Below are positions 1 to 6,494 of a stretch of DNA of 6,494 bases, in pieces. Position numbers and translations under genes: made by a program. Origin of the DNA: Gemmatimonadota bacterium (GTDB lineage: Bacteria; JAAXHH01); NCBI GenBank assembly GCA_026713285.1, contig JAPOOT010000471.1, forward strand, positions 1 through 6,494. Reading direction: 5' to 3'. Position 1 is the first letter of the stretch. Each line of letters opens with the position of its first letter. The notes below the pieces were generated by a model. It saw only the letters and a program-made list of their open reading frames with translations. It was not told where the DNA came from and ran no database searches.

Positions 1-1
1 G

Positions 2-2830
2 CTGGGCATCATGCTGGGCACCCGGGACCAGTGGATGCGGCACCTGTCCGATCCCGCCAATCACGATGCGGTGAGCGAATCCGCGGCGCCTCGAAAGCAT
101 GAAGCGTTGCGCAGGGACCTGGAATCATCCCTCAGGCTGGCCATCGAAAGCGCCCTGGAGCTGGTCCACGGGGCATTCCCGGAACAGCACCGAAACGAAA
201 CCGTAGAACTCGCCCGTTTCGCGGCAGAGAATCTGCGTGCGGAGAACCGGACAAGCGCGATAGATGCATGCATCGGACTTCCCGGATTTCCAGGTTCAGA
301 TGCAGAATCCCTTCCCTGCTGGATCGGTTTCGCGGAATTGTTCCTGACTGCGCAGGGAACCCGGCGCCAGGCGGTCAACAGGAACCATGGATTCCCGCCG
401 ACCGATGCCGGACGCGCCGCCAAAGAACGGCTCGCCCGCATCGACCTGAGCCCTGTATTCGCCGAGTCGTTACATGAACTGCGGTCGCTGCCCGCTCCGC
501 GTTTCGAAGATGGACAGTGGGACGTCCTGAACGCGCTGATGCTCCTGCTGCCCGTGGCGGTGGCACAACTCAGGCTCGTGTTCCGGGAAGAAGGGTGCGT
601 CGACTTCACGGAGATCGGCATCGGGGCGCGGGCTGCGCTGGGTCCCGACAAGGCGCCCACCGACCTGGCCCGCAGCCTGGACTTTCACATCCGGCACCTG
701 CTCATCGACGAGTTTCAGGATACCTCCCAGAGCCAGTACGGCCTGCTCACCCGACTGATCAGGGGCTGGCGCCCGGGAGACGGCCGGACGCTGTTCCTGG
801 TGGGCGATCCCATGCAGTCGATATACGGTTTCCGCGAGGCGGAGGTGGGGCTCTTTCTTCAGGCCCGTAAAAGCGGGGTCGGCGCCATCCGGCCGATCCC
901 CCTCGCGCTGTCGGTGAACTTCCGCTCATATCCACGGGTCGTGGACTGGGTGAACCGCGCGCTGCGTGACGCATTTCCCCCTGACGAGGACATCCTGTCG
1001 GGCGCGGTAACCTACGAGCCTTCCGTGGCCTTCAAGGCCGAATGTGCGGACAGTTGCGTGCGTTTTCATCCCTTCCTGGTCCGTGACCAGGACGCCGAAT
1101 CCGAACGCGTGGTCGAAGTTATCACCGAGGCGCAGGCGGAGCGACCGGGCGAGACCATCGCCGTCCTGGTCTCCGCCCGCAGTCATCTGTCCGGTATCGT
1201 TACTGCCCTGCGAAGGAACGGCAAGAGATTCCGGGCCGTGGAGATCGACGCCCTGGGGGACCGCCCGGTGGTGCGGGACCTGATGTCGCTCACAAAAGCG
1301 CTCCTGCATCACGGCGACCGGTTGGCCTGGCTGGCGATATTGCGCGCTCCTTGGTGCGGCCTTACTTTGAAAGACCTGGAAATCCTGGTTGGAGGCAACG
1401 CCGCATCCGCCGCATGGGACCTTCTGCAGGACCGCGAGAGACGGGGGCGGCTGTCTCCTGACGCCGTATCCAGGATCGGCCGCCTGATACCCATTTTCGC
1501 CGACGCGTTCGCCCTGCGGGGCAGGCTGCCGCCACGACGGCTGGTGGAAGGCGTCTGGACCGCGCTGGGCGGACCGGCGTGTCTGGAAACGCGGACGGAA
1601 CGTGAAGACGCTTCCGCTTTTCTCGATCTCCTGGAACGGGCCCAGGACGGACTGGGCATCCCCGACGAGAAGGAATTCGCCGATGACGTCGAGCGCCTAT
1701 TCGCTCCTTCAGACGTCGAAGCCGGCGGGGACGTGCAATTGCTGACGATTCACCGGGCCAAGGGGCTGGAATTCGATACCGTCATCCTTCCTGGGCTGGG
1801 CCGGCTTCCCCGGGCGGAGGATCCGAAATTGCTCCTGTGGCACGAATATGCCCGCGGCGATCGGTCCCGGCTTCTGCTGGCGCCTATTCGCGCGACTGGC
1901 GGCGAGAAGGACCCGCTCTACGCCTACCTGGGCGGCATTGAATCGCGAAAGCGCGACCACGAACGGACCCGCCTGCTCTATGTGGCTGCCACCAGGGCGC
2001 GGAAATGCCTGCATCTGCTCGGTCACGCCGGAACCGATCCGGAGCGCGGAACGCTGAAAACGCCGGGCTCACGAACGCTGCTGGCAAGAATCTGGAACGC
2101 GGTAGAGCCGGAATTCCAGTCGGTGATGAAGGACCGCGGAGAGCAGGAACCGGAGGAAGACCTGGCCGACGCGAAGCCCCGGGGCGTGCCGCTCCGCCGC
2201 CTGGTAGCGGGCTGGACGCCCGGACCTTTACCTGAAAACGTCGACCTTAAACCGCGGTTTGACCCCTCGGATCCGGCAGGCCACGAATCGGCGCATCCCA
2301 CCTTCGAGTGGGTAACCGAACTTCAGCGCCGGGTCGGGGTCGTCGTGCATCGGATGCTTCAGCGCATGTACGCACCGGATCTTCTGAACTTCAGCGAGGA
2401 CACGCTCCGCATTGCGCTCAGGCAGGAAGGACTGGCCGGTGAGAAACTGGACGAGGCGGTTGCAAGGGCGACGTCCGCCCTCGGCAATACCGTCGCCGAC
2501 GAACGGGGCCGCTGGATACTGACGCGGCACCCGAGCGACGAAAGAGAGCTTGCGCTTACCACGTTGCTCAACGGAAGGGTCCAACGATATGTCGTGGACC
2601 GAACTTTCGTGTCCGAGGGCAGGCGCTGGATCATCGACTACAAGACCAGCGCCCATACCGGCGGGGACCTCGAAGGGTTCCTGGACAATGAACAGCTGCG
2701 GTACCGCGACCAGTTGGAGGGCTATGCGAGCGTCTTGCAGCCAATGTATTCCGGCCCGGTAAACCTGGGTCTTTATTTCCCGCTGCTGCAAGGATGGAGG
2801 GCTTGGACGTACACGGGGAACCCGCGTTGA
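2..2830 (+). CDS. RecB/AddA-type UvrD-family helicase with C-terminal PD-(D/E)XK nuclease, 5'-partial
   Basis: ATP-dependent helicase-nuclease subunit that processes double-strand DNA ends for homologous recombination in the cytoplasm. Counting residues from the ATG at base 11, the superfamily 1 motifs run in order: motif II DEFQDT at 233-238, motif III GDPMQSIYGFR at 265-275, NFRS at 303-306, motif V TIHRAKGLEF at 579-588, and motif VI LLYVAATRA at 655-663. A nuclease domain follows, with a conserved His at 780, Asp863, the IIDYKT strand with Asp876 and Lys878, and a QxxxY motif at 901-905. Walker A (motif I) is absent and the frame is open to base 2, so the true start and roughly 150-250 residues are upstream; the ATG at 11 is probably internal (TRDQW is typical of the middle of these proteins). 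AddA and RecB are 1100-1250 residues long, which agrees. All visible catalytic residues are intact. I cannot tell an AddA, a RecB, or a stand-alone helicase-nuclease apart without the upstream gene. Confidence 0.93.
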   Translation: MGIMLGTRDQWMRHLSDPANHDAVSESAAPRKHEALRRDLESSLRLAIESALELVHGAFPEQHRNETVELARFAAENLRAENRTSAIDACIGLPGFPGSDAESLPCWIGFAELFLTAQGTRRQAVNRNHGFPPTDAGRAAKERLARIDLSPVFAESLHELRSLPAPRFEDGQWDVLNALMLLLPVAVAQLRLVFREEGCVDFTEIGIGARAALGPDKAPTDLARSLDFHIRHLLIDEFQDTSQSQYGLLTRLIRGWRPGDGRTLFLVGDPMQSIYGFREAEVGLFLQARKSGVGAIRPIPLALSVNFRSYPRVVDWVNRALRDAFPPDEDILSGAVTYEPSVAFKAECADSCVRFHPFLVRDQDAESERVVEVITEAQAERPGETIAVLVSARSHLSGIVTALRRNGKRFRAVEIDALGDRPVVRDLMSLTKALLHHGDRLAWLAILRAPWCGLTLKDLEILVGGNAASAAWDLLQDRERRGRLSPDAVSRIGRLIPIFADAFALRGRLPPRRLVEGVWTALGGPACLETRTEREDASAFLDLLERAQDGLGIPDEKEFADDVERLFAPSDVEAGGDVQLLTIHRAKGLEFDTVILPGLGRLPRAEDPKLLLWHEYARGDRSRLLLAPIRATGGEKDPLYAYLGGIESRKRDHERTRLLYVAATRARKCLHLLGHAGTDPERGTLKTPGSRTLLARIWNAVEPEFQSVMKDRGEQEPEEDLADAKPRGVPLRRLVAGWTPGPLPENVDLKPRFDPSDPAGHESAHPTFEWVTELQRRVGVVVHRMLQRMYAPDLLNFSEDTLRIALRQEGLAGEKLDEAVARATSALGNTVADERGRWILTRHPSDERELALTTLLNGRVQRYVVDRTFVSEGRRWIIDYKTSAHTGGDLEGFLDNEQLRYRDQLEGYASVLQPMYSGPVNLGLYFPLLQGWRAWTYTGNPR

Positions 2831-2885
2831 AGGCGCCTTGCGCGGAAGTCAGACCGGGACCCGGACATAACCGGAGAAGAGCACG

Positions 2886-3917
2886 ATGAACGATCACACA
2901 TTCCCCCTGATAGAAGTCGAAGGCAGCGGCTACGAAATGGGCTACCAGCATGGCGCGCAGGCAGCCGGTCTCGTCCAGCGGTACCTGCGCTGGATCGAGC
3001 GGCTGACCGGGAAGCCCCGGGATGCGCTGTGCCGGAACGCCATGGGTTTCTGGCCGCTGTTCGAGCAACTGAGTCCGGCCTTCGCCGAAGAGGTGCGAGG
3101 ACTGGCGGCGGGCGCGGGCATCAGCCTGGAGGAAGCCGTGCTGTGCCAGGCCCGCGCCGAAGCCGCGCAAATGGCGGTCGGGGCCTGTACCGCCTTCGCG
3201 CTCACGCTGTCGGCAACGGCGGATGGGAACACGCTGGCCGGACAAAACCAGGATCTCGAGCCGGAATACGCCGATGTCGCGATCCTGTTGCGGGTAAAAC
3301 CCGGCGATGGCCGGCCCCGTGCGCTGATGTTCACATTCGCCGGGCAGCTCGGTTATTCCGGAATGAACGAGCACGGCGTAGCCCATTTCGCCAATGCCCT
3401 CTACGGATGTACGTGGCGGATGGGGTTGCCCCACTACCCGATCAAGCGTCTGGTCCTGGAACAGCGGACGGTCGGGGACTGCGTGGGACTTCTTGCCAGG
3501 CACCGCACCTGCTCGGCCGCCAACCTGGTACTGTGCGACGGACAGGGAAGCATCGATACCGTGGAAATACGGCCCGAGGGAATTGCCCGGTACCAGGACG
3601 CCCATCCGGACGCCTGCCTGCATACCAACCATTACCTGACATCGGAGTTCGCCGATCACGAGTCCGGGCACCTGCCCGACTCGTGTCCGCGCCTGGACCG
3701 CATCCGGCAGCTTGTCCGGTCGCGTTGGGGGACGATCACCGTGGACACGATCAAGGAGATTCTGGCCGATCACGAGAACGACCCAGGCGGGATCTGCCGG
3801 CACGGCGCGGTCGGGATGTACTCGATTTCCGGGTACATCGCCGAGCCCGGAAAACGGCTTCTTCACGTCCGGCGCGGGCACGGTTGCCTGGGTGCGTGGA
3901 AGGCTTACGAAGTGTAA
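2886..3917 (+). CDS. Peptidase C45 / acyl-CoA:6-aminopenicillanate acyltransferase-like Ntn hydrolase
   Basis: 343-residue member of the C45 family, whose known members (fungal isopenicillin N acyltransferase and relatives) cleave themselves and then hydrolyse or transfer acyl groups on amide substrates. Family landmarks seen: an N-terminal GSGYEMGYQHG segment; GACTAF at 99-104 with Cys101 as the predicted nucleophile freed by self-cleavage; GQNQD at 119-123 supplying the usual Asn/Asp; a GSIDTVEI strand; HTNHYL at 246-251; and SCPRLDRI after it. Cleavage before Cys101 would leave a 100-residue alpha and a 243-residue beta chain. The residue before Cys is Ala, where the Penicillium enzyme has Gly. 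There is no signal peptide or membrane segment, so it should be cytoplasmic. The start is set by GGAGA about 8 bases upstream of the ATG. It begins 55 bases after the helicase-nuclease stop and could be cotranscribed. The substrate cannot be predicted; penicillin synthesis is not implied. Confidence 0.88.
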   Translation: MNDHTFPLIEVEGSGYEMGYQHGAQAAGLVQRYLRWIERLTGKPRDALCRNAMGFWPLFEQLSPAFAEEVRGLAAGAGISLEEAVLCQARAEAAQMAVGACTAFALTLSATADGNTLAGQNQDLEPEYADVAILLRVKPGDGRPRALMFTFAGQLGYSGMNEHGVAHFANALYGCTWRMGLPHYPIKRLVLEQRTVGDCVGLLARHRTCSAANLVLCDGQGSIDTVEIRPEGIARYQDAHPDACLHTNHYLTSEFADHESGHLPDSCPRLDRIRQLVRSRWGTITVDTIKEILADHENDPGGICRHGAVGMYSISGYIAEPGKRLLHVRRGHGCLGAWKAYEV

Positions 3918-4002
3918 GGAATCCGCCGCGGCTTCCCGGTGACCGCGCGGGCTCCGACAGCAGCCAGGCGGAGAAGTTCGCGCCGCAAAGACCGCATTGC
4001 AG

Positions 4003-4482
4003 TCACACCTCCACGACGCCGGATTCGCGGGACGACCGGTAGGCCCCATCCTTTAGCTTTAGCATCGGAACACAGTCGCTCGCGTCCAGGGCCGCTGCCA
4101 GCCGCACGTCTTCCTCGAAACCTCGGCCGATCAGTTCTTTTCCGGACCCCGATGCGCAAATGACCGACGGCAGGTTTTCCCTGAACGCCGCAAATGCGCT
4201 GGCTGCGGTTTCGGCTTCCGGTGAACGTGAACCTTCCAGCGCGTGAATGACGGCTCCCGCGCCGACCAGGTCTTCAATCGCGGGTCTGAGGGTCTGTTGT
4301 TTCTTCCAGCGCTCTCCCGCGGGGATGATACTGATGCCGGACCCGTAACGCTGCAAAACGCCGGCAAGGGCCGATGCGTTCCTGAGGCAACCCGCGAATG
4401 TCGGCGTATCGCCGGTCGACAGGGAGAGCGTCGACCCTTTGGGAGAGGGCAGGACCAGGGCGCCATTGCCCGGAACCGCGGG
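4003..4482 (-). pseudogene. comB-like 2-phosphosulfolactate phosphatase, 5'-truncated remnant
   Basis: About 159 codons that read as the C-terminal two thirds of a ComB-family protein (Mg-dependent hydrolysis of 2-phospho-3-sulfolactate; coenzyme M route in archaea, role uncertain in many bacteria). Recognisable blocks, counted from the codon after the upstream stop: LVLPSPKGSTLS at 9-20, GCLRNASALA at 31-40, IPAGERW at 53-59, LRPAIEDLVGAGAVI at 65-79, SPEAETAASAF, then ELIGRGFEEDVRLAAALD and a closing DGAY. The family is usually about 240 residues; the N-terminal 85-95, including the VVDVL-type strand, are missing, and I could not find them in any - strand frame of the bases just upstream. 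There is no plausible start: the frame is closed by TGA at 4483-4485, and the only internal TTG (4354-4356) lies past conserved sequence. Oddities: Lys where I recall Asn in PSPNGS, an extra residue after GERW, and a repeated LK before DGAY. Best read as a decayed fragment. Confidence 0.72.
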
Positions 4483-4662
4483 TCAGGCCCCGGACTGTTC
4501 TTCGCGGGGGATTCTCCGCAAGTACCGGTTCAACTTGTGCGTTTCGTACCGGAAGTCATCGATGTACCTGGCTATCGTCGACAACAGGATGACTACCTCA
4601 CGCAGTTCTCCACGCAATTCGTTCAGTGCCGCGTTGATCTGTTGCGCTTCTGTGTTTCTCAT
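4483..4662 (-). CDS. Small hypothetical protein, 59 aa, possible helical/coiled-coil
   Basis: Unrecognised short open frame. It starts with ATG preceded by GGGGAG five bases away, a strong and well-spaced ribosome binding site, which is the main reason to list it. The product is charged and looks helical through residues 9-50: NAALNELRGELREVV, a hydrophobic ILLSTIARYI stretch, then a basic segment ending NRYLRRI, so a short amphipathic helix or coiled coil is plausible. There is no signal peptide, cysteine or zinc motif. Its TGA is in the same reading frame as the comB remnant that follows at once, so translation past the stop would join the two. Codon use is mixed (several AGA, ATA and TTG) compared with the large genes. 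It could be a real small protein or a chance frame. Confidence 0.45.
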   Translation of the reverse strand: MRNTEAQQINAALNELRGELREVVILLSTIARYIDDFRYETHKLNRYLRRIPREEQSGA

Positions 4663-4667
4663 GAATT

Positions 4668-4673
4668 CTCCCC
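4668..4673 (-). promoter_or_regulatory. Ribosome binding site of the 59-aa frame
   Basis: GGGGAG on the - strand with a five-base spacer to the ATG at 4662. It is a near-ideal Shine-Dalgarno core and is the chief support for the small gene being translated. Confidence 0.5.
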
Positions 4674-4790
4674 GACTCGGTGCTGACTGGTCTCAGGAAA
4701 ACGTACCGATAAGGACGGCATCCATTGCGGGAGCAAGGTTTGCCTGCCGATCGCCTCGCCATGGCGTTCCGCTTCGAAACCGGGATGCCA

Positions 4791-4860
4791 TCATTAAATG
4801 TGATTTATAATTATAATATACTTTATTTTTATTGCATCCGAAACTATAAATCGTTAAATG
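4791..4860. promoter_or_regulatory. AT-rich island with 12-base palindrome; possible promoter region
   Basis: A stretch of about 70 bases, mostly A and T, inside GC-rich DNA. It holds a perfect palindrome TTATAATTATAA at 4805-4816, two tandem TATAAT boxes on the + strand (4806-4811 and 4812-4817) and one on the - strand (4810-4815). TTAAATG occurs at both edges (4794-4800 and 4854-4860). On the - strand the -10-like box is about 150 bases upstream of the small 59-aa frame, but no good -35 box lies 16-18 bases before it. A promoter, a protein binding site or an AT-rich scar of a past insertion are all possible. The rest of 4663-4906 shows no gene I can support. Confidence 0.35.
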
Positions 4861-4906
4861 CGTGTTTGTATGCAGGCATGGCCGTAACGGAACCGGAAAA
4901 CGACCG

Positions 4907-5716
4907 CTAACCCGCGGCCTCAAGCGTGAAAGTCTTCTTTCCGTCCAGACCGCACGCCACCGGATAGGTTTTGACCCTGGGGCTGCCTTCCCCCGGAACG
5001 TAGCGGACGCCGGGCGGGAAGTAGGCATAAAGCGCCGTATTGCGTGGATCGGGAGACCTGTTGGGACCGGATCCGTGCACCATCAGGCTGTGGAAAAACA
5101 GCGCGCTTCCCGCCTTCAACGGCACCTCGAGCTGGTGCGCCTCCTTCAAGTCGTGCCCATGCGCAGATTTCGTATCCTGCGCCTGCGCGATATGCCCCCA
5201 GTCTTTCATGCCCCACGTATGGCTTCGCGGGATGACGTAGAAACACCCGTTCTCGGTCGTGGCATCGTTCAGGGCAATGCTGACGGTCACGAGCGCAGGC
5301 GGTTCGATCGGCCAGTAGGCCGAATCCTGGTGCGGCGCGTGCGCGGAGCCGTGAAAAGCCGGCTTGAGCATCAGGGTGCTTCGGAACAGCAGCAGGTCGG
5401 GACCGAGCAGCCCTCCCACCACCCTAAGCAGGTTCGGATGGACGGAGAGATTGCGAAAAAACGTCGAGGTTTCCCGCGTGTTTTCGATTTTCCGAAGCAC
5501 GGGCAGGCCGTCCGCACGGTTGGCGCCCTTCGCGTAGGGTTCGCGCTGGAAACGCGAGGATCTCGGATCGCCGGCGGCCTCGAGTTCCGCGGAAAACCGG
5601 TGCAGACGTTCGATTTCCTTGCGGCATCCGGCCAGTTCGTCTTCCGACAGCAGGTCCTCGACGATCAGGTATCCCTCTTCCTCGAAAAAGGTCTTCTGTT
5701 CAGCCAGGTTCATCAT
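4907..5716 (-). CDS. Phytanoyl-CoA dioxygenase (PhyH) family Fe(II)/2-oxoglutarate oxygenase
   Basis: 269-residue non-haem iron oxygenase of the PhyH family, which couples 2-oxoglutarate decarboxylation to hydroxylation or related oxidation of a small molecule. From the chosen start: an opening EEEGYLIVEDLLSEDEL (typical of the family) at about 12-28; a LMLKP strand with Lys118; the iron-binding HQD with His129 and Asp131; SIALNDATTENGCFYVIPRSH; the distal iron ligand in MVHGSGPNRS (His214); and Arg225, a candidate for binding the 2-oxoglutarate carboxylate. All the metal ligands are present, so it should be active. The start at 5716 (MMNLAEQ) follows GGAGGGG by 7 bases; a TTG 12 codons upstream has no such site, and the second ATG at 5713 is an alternative. 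It lies 32 bases after the membrane protein stop, so the two are probably cotranscribed. Substrate unknown; the family spans lipid, antibiotic, ectoine and phosphonate chemistry. Confidence 0.92.
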   Translation of the reverse strand: MMNLAEQKTFFEEEGYLIVEDLLSEDELAGCRKEIERLHRFSAELEAAGDPRSSRFQREPYAKGANRADGLPVLRKIENTRETSTFFRNLSVHPNLLRVVGGLLGPDLLLFRSTLMLKPAFHGSAHAPHQDSAYWPIEPPALVTVSIALNDATTENGCFYVIPRSHTWGMKDWGHIAQAQDTKSAHGHDLKEAHQLEVPLKAGSALFFHSLMVHGSGPNRSPDPRNTALYAYFPPGVRYVPGEGSPRVKTYPVACGLDGKKTFTLEAAG

Positions 5717-5723
5717 CACGCAT

Positions 5724-5730
5724 CCCCTCC
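5724..5730 (-). promoter_or_regulatory. Ribosome binding site deciding the PhyH start
   Basis: GGAGGGG on the - strand, 7 bases before the ATG at 5716. It favours that ATG over the in-frame TTG at 5752, which would also overlap the stop of the upstream gene. Confidence 0.75.
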
Positions 5731-5748
5731 CGGATCGCTGTGATCGGT

Positions 5749-6282
5749 TCAATCTCCCCGTTCATTTTGCCGATTTTCAGCCCCTACCCTGCGGCCCGGT
5801 TCCCTTTCGTGCCGGTTCACGCCGAAATATCGTCTGTAATATGCGTTCGCTGGTCCGCCTGGGCGGAACATCCAATAGGCCAGCGCGGCAAGTCCCGCGA
5901 GGTCGCAAACAAGAACGGGCAGGCGGTAGATCGCCACTTCTTCGTAGCGCAGCACGGCTCCGCTGGCGCCCATGGCGGCGACGAAGAACGAGAAGGCCAC
6001 GAGCCGTCTTGCCAGCCGGCTTCCGACCAGCGGGGCGGACAGGATGCCCAGCAGGGCGGTATGGAATATCACGAACCCCGCGTAACCGTTTCTCGTGGCC
6101 CGGTCGATCTCCCATTCGTACCTGAAGTGCCAGACGAGAAGGACATGGGCGAAAACAATCAGCGCGACCGGAATCATGTGATATCGCCTATGACGGTTTG
6201 CCGCGACCAGGACCATATTCGCGGTCAGCCCGGCAAAGCCTGTGATCGCGGCGAGAAAGGTTATCGATTCGATATACGTCAT
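5749..6282 (-). CDS. Five-helix integral membrane protein, function unknown
   Basis: 177-residue protein with five predicted hydrophobic segments at about 6-28, 36-53, 67-86, 93-111 and 118-139, and a basic hydrophilic tail from about 140 to the end. Histidines lie at or inside the second and third helices (35, 46, 52, 74). The pattern of a basic loop followed by a His-bearing helix, then a second His helix ending in SAPLV, loosely recalls DUF420-type membrane proteins linked to cytochrome oxidase assembly, but I would not assign that family. Start: the ATG at 6282 has AGGGA about 10 bases upstream; an in-frame ATG at 6309 would add nine polar residues but has no visible binding site. Its stop lies 32 bases before the PhyH start on the same strand, suggesting an operon with this gene first. 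Confidence 0.75.
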   Translation of the reverse strand: MTYIESITFLAAITGFAGLTANMVLVAANRHRRYHMIPVALIVFAHVLLVWHFRYEWEIDRATRNGYAGFVIFHTALLGILSAPLVGSRLARRLVAFSFFVAAMGASGAVLRYEEVAIYRLPVLVCDLAGLAALAYWMFRPGGPANAYYRRYFGVNRHEREPGRRVGAENRQNERGD

Positions 6283-6381
6283 TCCCGAATGGTCCCTGGA
6301 TTGGCGCATGCGGGATCAGGTGCCCGATGAGCGATTTAGTGCATCTTTTTTTACATTTCGGCGTCTAATGGTGTAGTACAG

Positions 6382-6432
6382 GGCAGGAAACGAAACCTGT
6401 GATCGCATCACGGGAACGATCGATTGCCTGCC
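6382..6432. repeat. Nested inverted repeats in the upstream non-coding region
   Basis: GGCAGG at 6382-6387 pairs with CCTGCC at 6427-6432. Between them, 6396-6414 forms an eight-pair hairpin around GTGAT-CGC-ATCAC with a three-base loop; its G-T wobble pair works only for a + strand transcript. A competing hairpin pairs CAGG at 6384-6387 with CCTG at 6396-6399. Mutually exclusive stems are what a leader RNA would show, but I recognise no known riboswitch and see no transcript evidence. Confidence 0.35.
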
Positions 6433-6443
6433 AATGGTCAAAG

Positions 6444-6485
6444 GATTCGGTATGACTCCGGCGCCCCGCGGGAGCATACCCAATC
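6444..6485. repeat. Long imperfect inverted repeat at the window edge
   Basis: Arms GATTCGGTATG (6444-6454) and CATACCCAATC (6475-6485) are complementary at 10 of 11 positions. They continue inward as CTCC (6456-6459) with GGAG (6471-6474) after one bulged A, leaving a GC-rich loop of 11 bases. No T run follows on either strand, so it is not a standard intrinsic terminator. It may be a protein binding site, a REP-like intergenic element or part of a structured RNA that continues past the window. Confidence 0.5.
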
Positions 6486-6494
6486 ACAAAGCGA

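Noticed and set aside
11..13. ATG at base 11 as the true start of the helicase-nuclease
   Set aside because: The frame is open to the window edge, no ribosome binding site is visible, and the essential Walker A motif would be missing.
3921..3950. Two 8-base GC palindromes (GCCGCGGC and CCGCGCGG) after the C45 stop, as a terminator
   Set aside because: The pairing between them is only about five bases and no T run follows on either strand.
2631..4049. Long open frame of 472 codons on the - strand opposite the C45 gene
   Set aside because: It lies antisense to a gene with clear family motifs and overlaps the helicase-nuclease end; its product resembles no family and is rich in Pro, Gly and Arg, as expected of a GC-rich shadow frame.
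4862..5743. 293-codon open frame on the + strand opposite the PhyH gene
   Set aside because: It is antisense to a well-supported oxygenase, has no recognisable domain, and reads as a shadow frame.
6340..6355. T run (CTTTTTTTAC) as an intrinsic terminator on the + strand
   Set aside because: No stable hairpin lies just upstream and there is no + strand gene to terminate; it may simply be part of the upstream region of the - strand membrane protein gene.

Overview
The window is a GC-rich bacterial chromosome segment with mostly ordinary genes. On the + strand it carries the 3' part of a RecB/AddA-type helicase-nuclease gene (bases 1-2830; the 5' end lies outside the window). After a 55-base gap comes a complete peptidase C45 / acyl-CoA:6-aminopenicillanate acyltransferase-like gene (2886-3917). 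Convergent to these, on the - strand, lie a decayed comB (2-phosphosulfolactate phosphatase) fragment (4003-4482), a short possible gene of 59 codons (4483-4662), a phytanoyl-CoA dioxygenase (PhyH) family oxygenase (4907-5716) and a five-helix membrane protein (5749-6282).

The phylum cannot be fixed from this sequence. High GC, a PhyH oxygenase beside a C45 hydrolase/acyltransferase, and a ComB-type fragment fit uncultured marine or sponge-associated bacteria such as Latescibacterota, Gemmatimonadota or relatives. That placement is inference and weak. I see no phage, transposase, CRISPR array, tRNA or rRNA.

Layout: 1-2830 is recombinational DNA repair; its AddB/RecC-type partner, if present, should lie upstream. 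2886-3917 may be cotranscribed with it but has its own ribosome binding site and an unrelated chemistry. 3918-4002 is a short convergent junction. 4003-4906 is the most unusual part: a 5'-truncated comB, a small open frame ending in the same reading frame directly ahead of it, and an upstream AT-rich island with a 12-base palindrome in otherwise GC-rich DNA. 4907-6282 looks like a two-gene - strand unit (membrane protein, then PhyH oxygenase, 32 bases apart). 6310-6494 has no gene I can support but is rich in inverted repeats.

I found no clear evidence of a new multi-gene system. The items most worth a second look are the comB remnant with its small open frame, the AT-rich island, and the hairpin cluster at the right edge.
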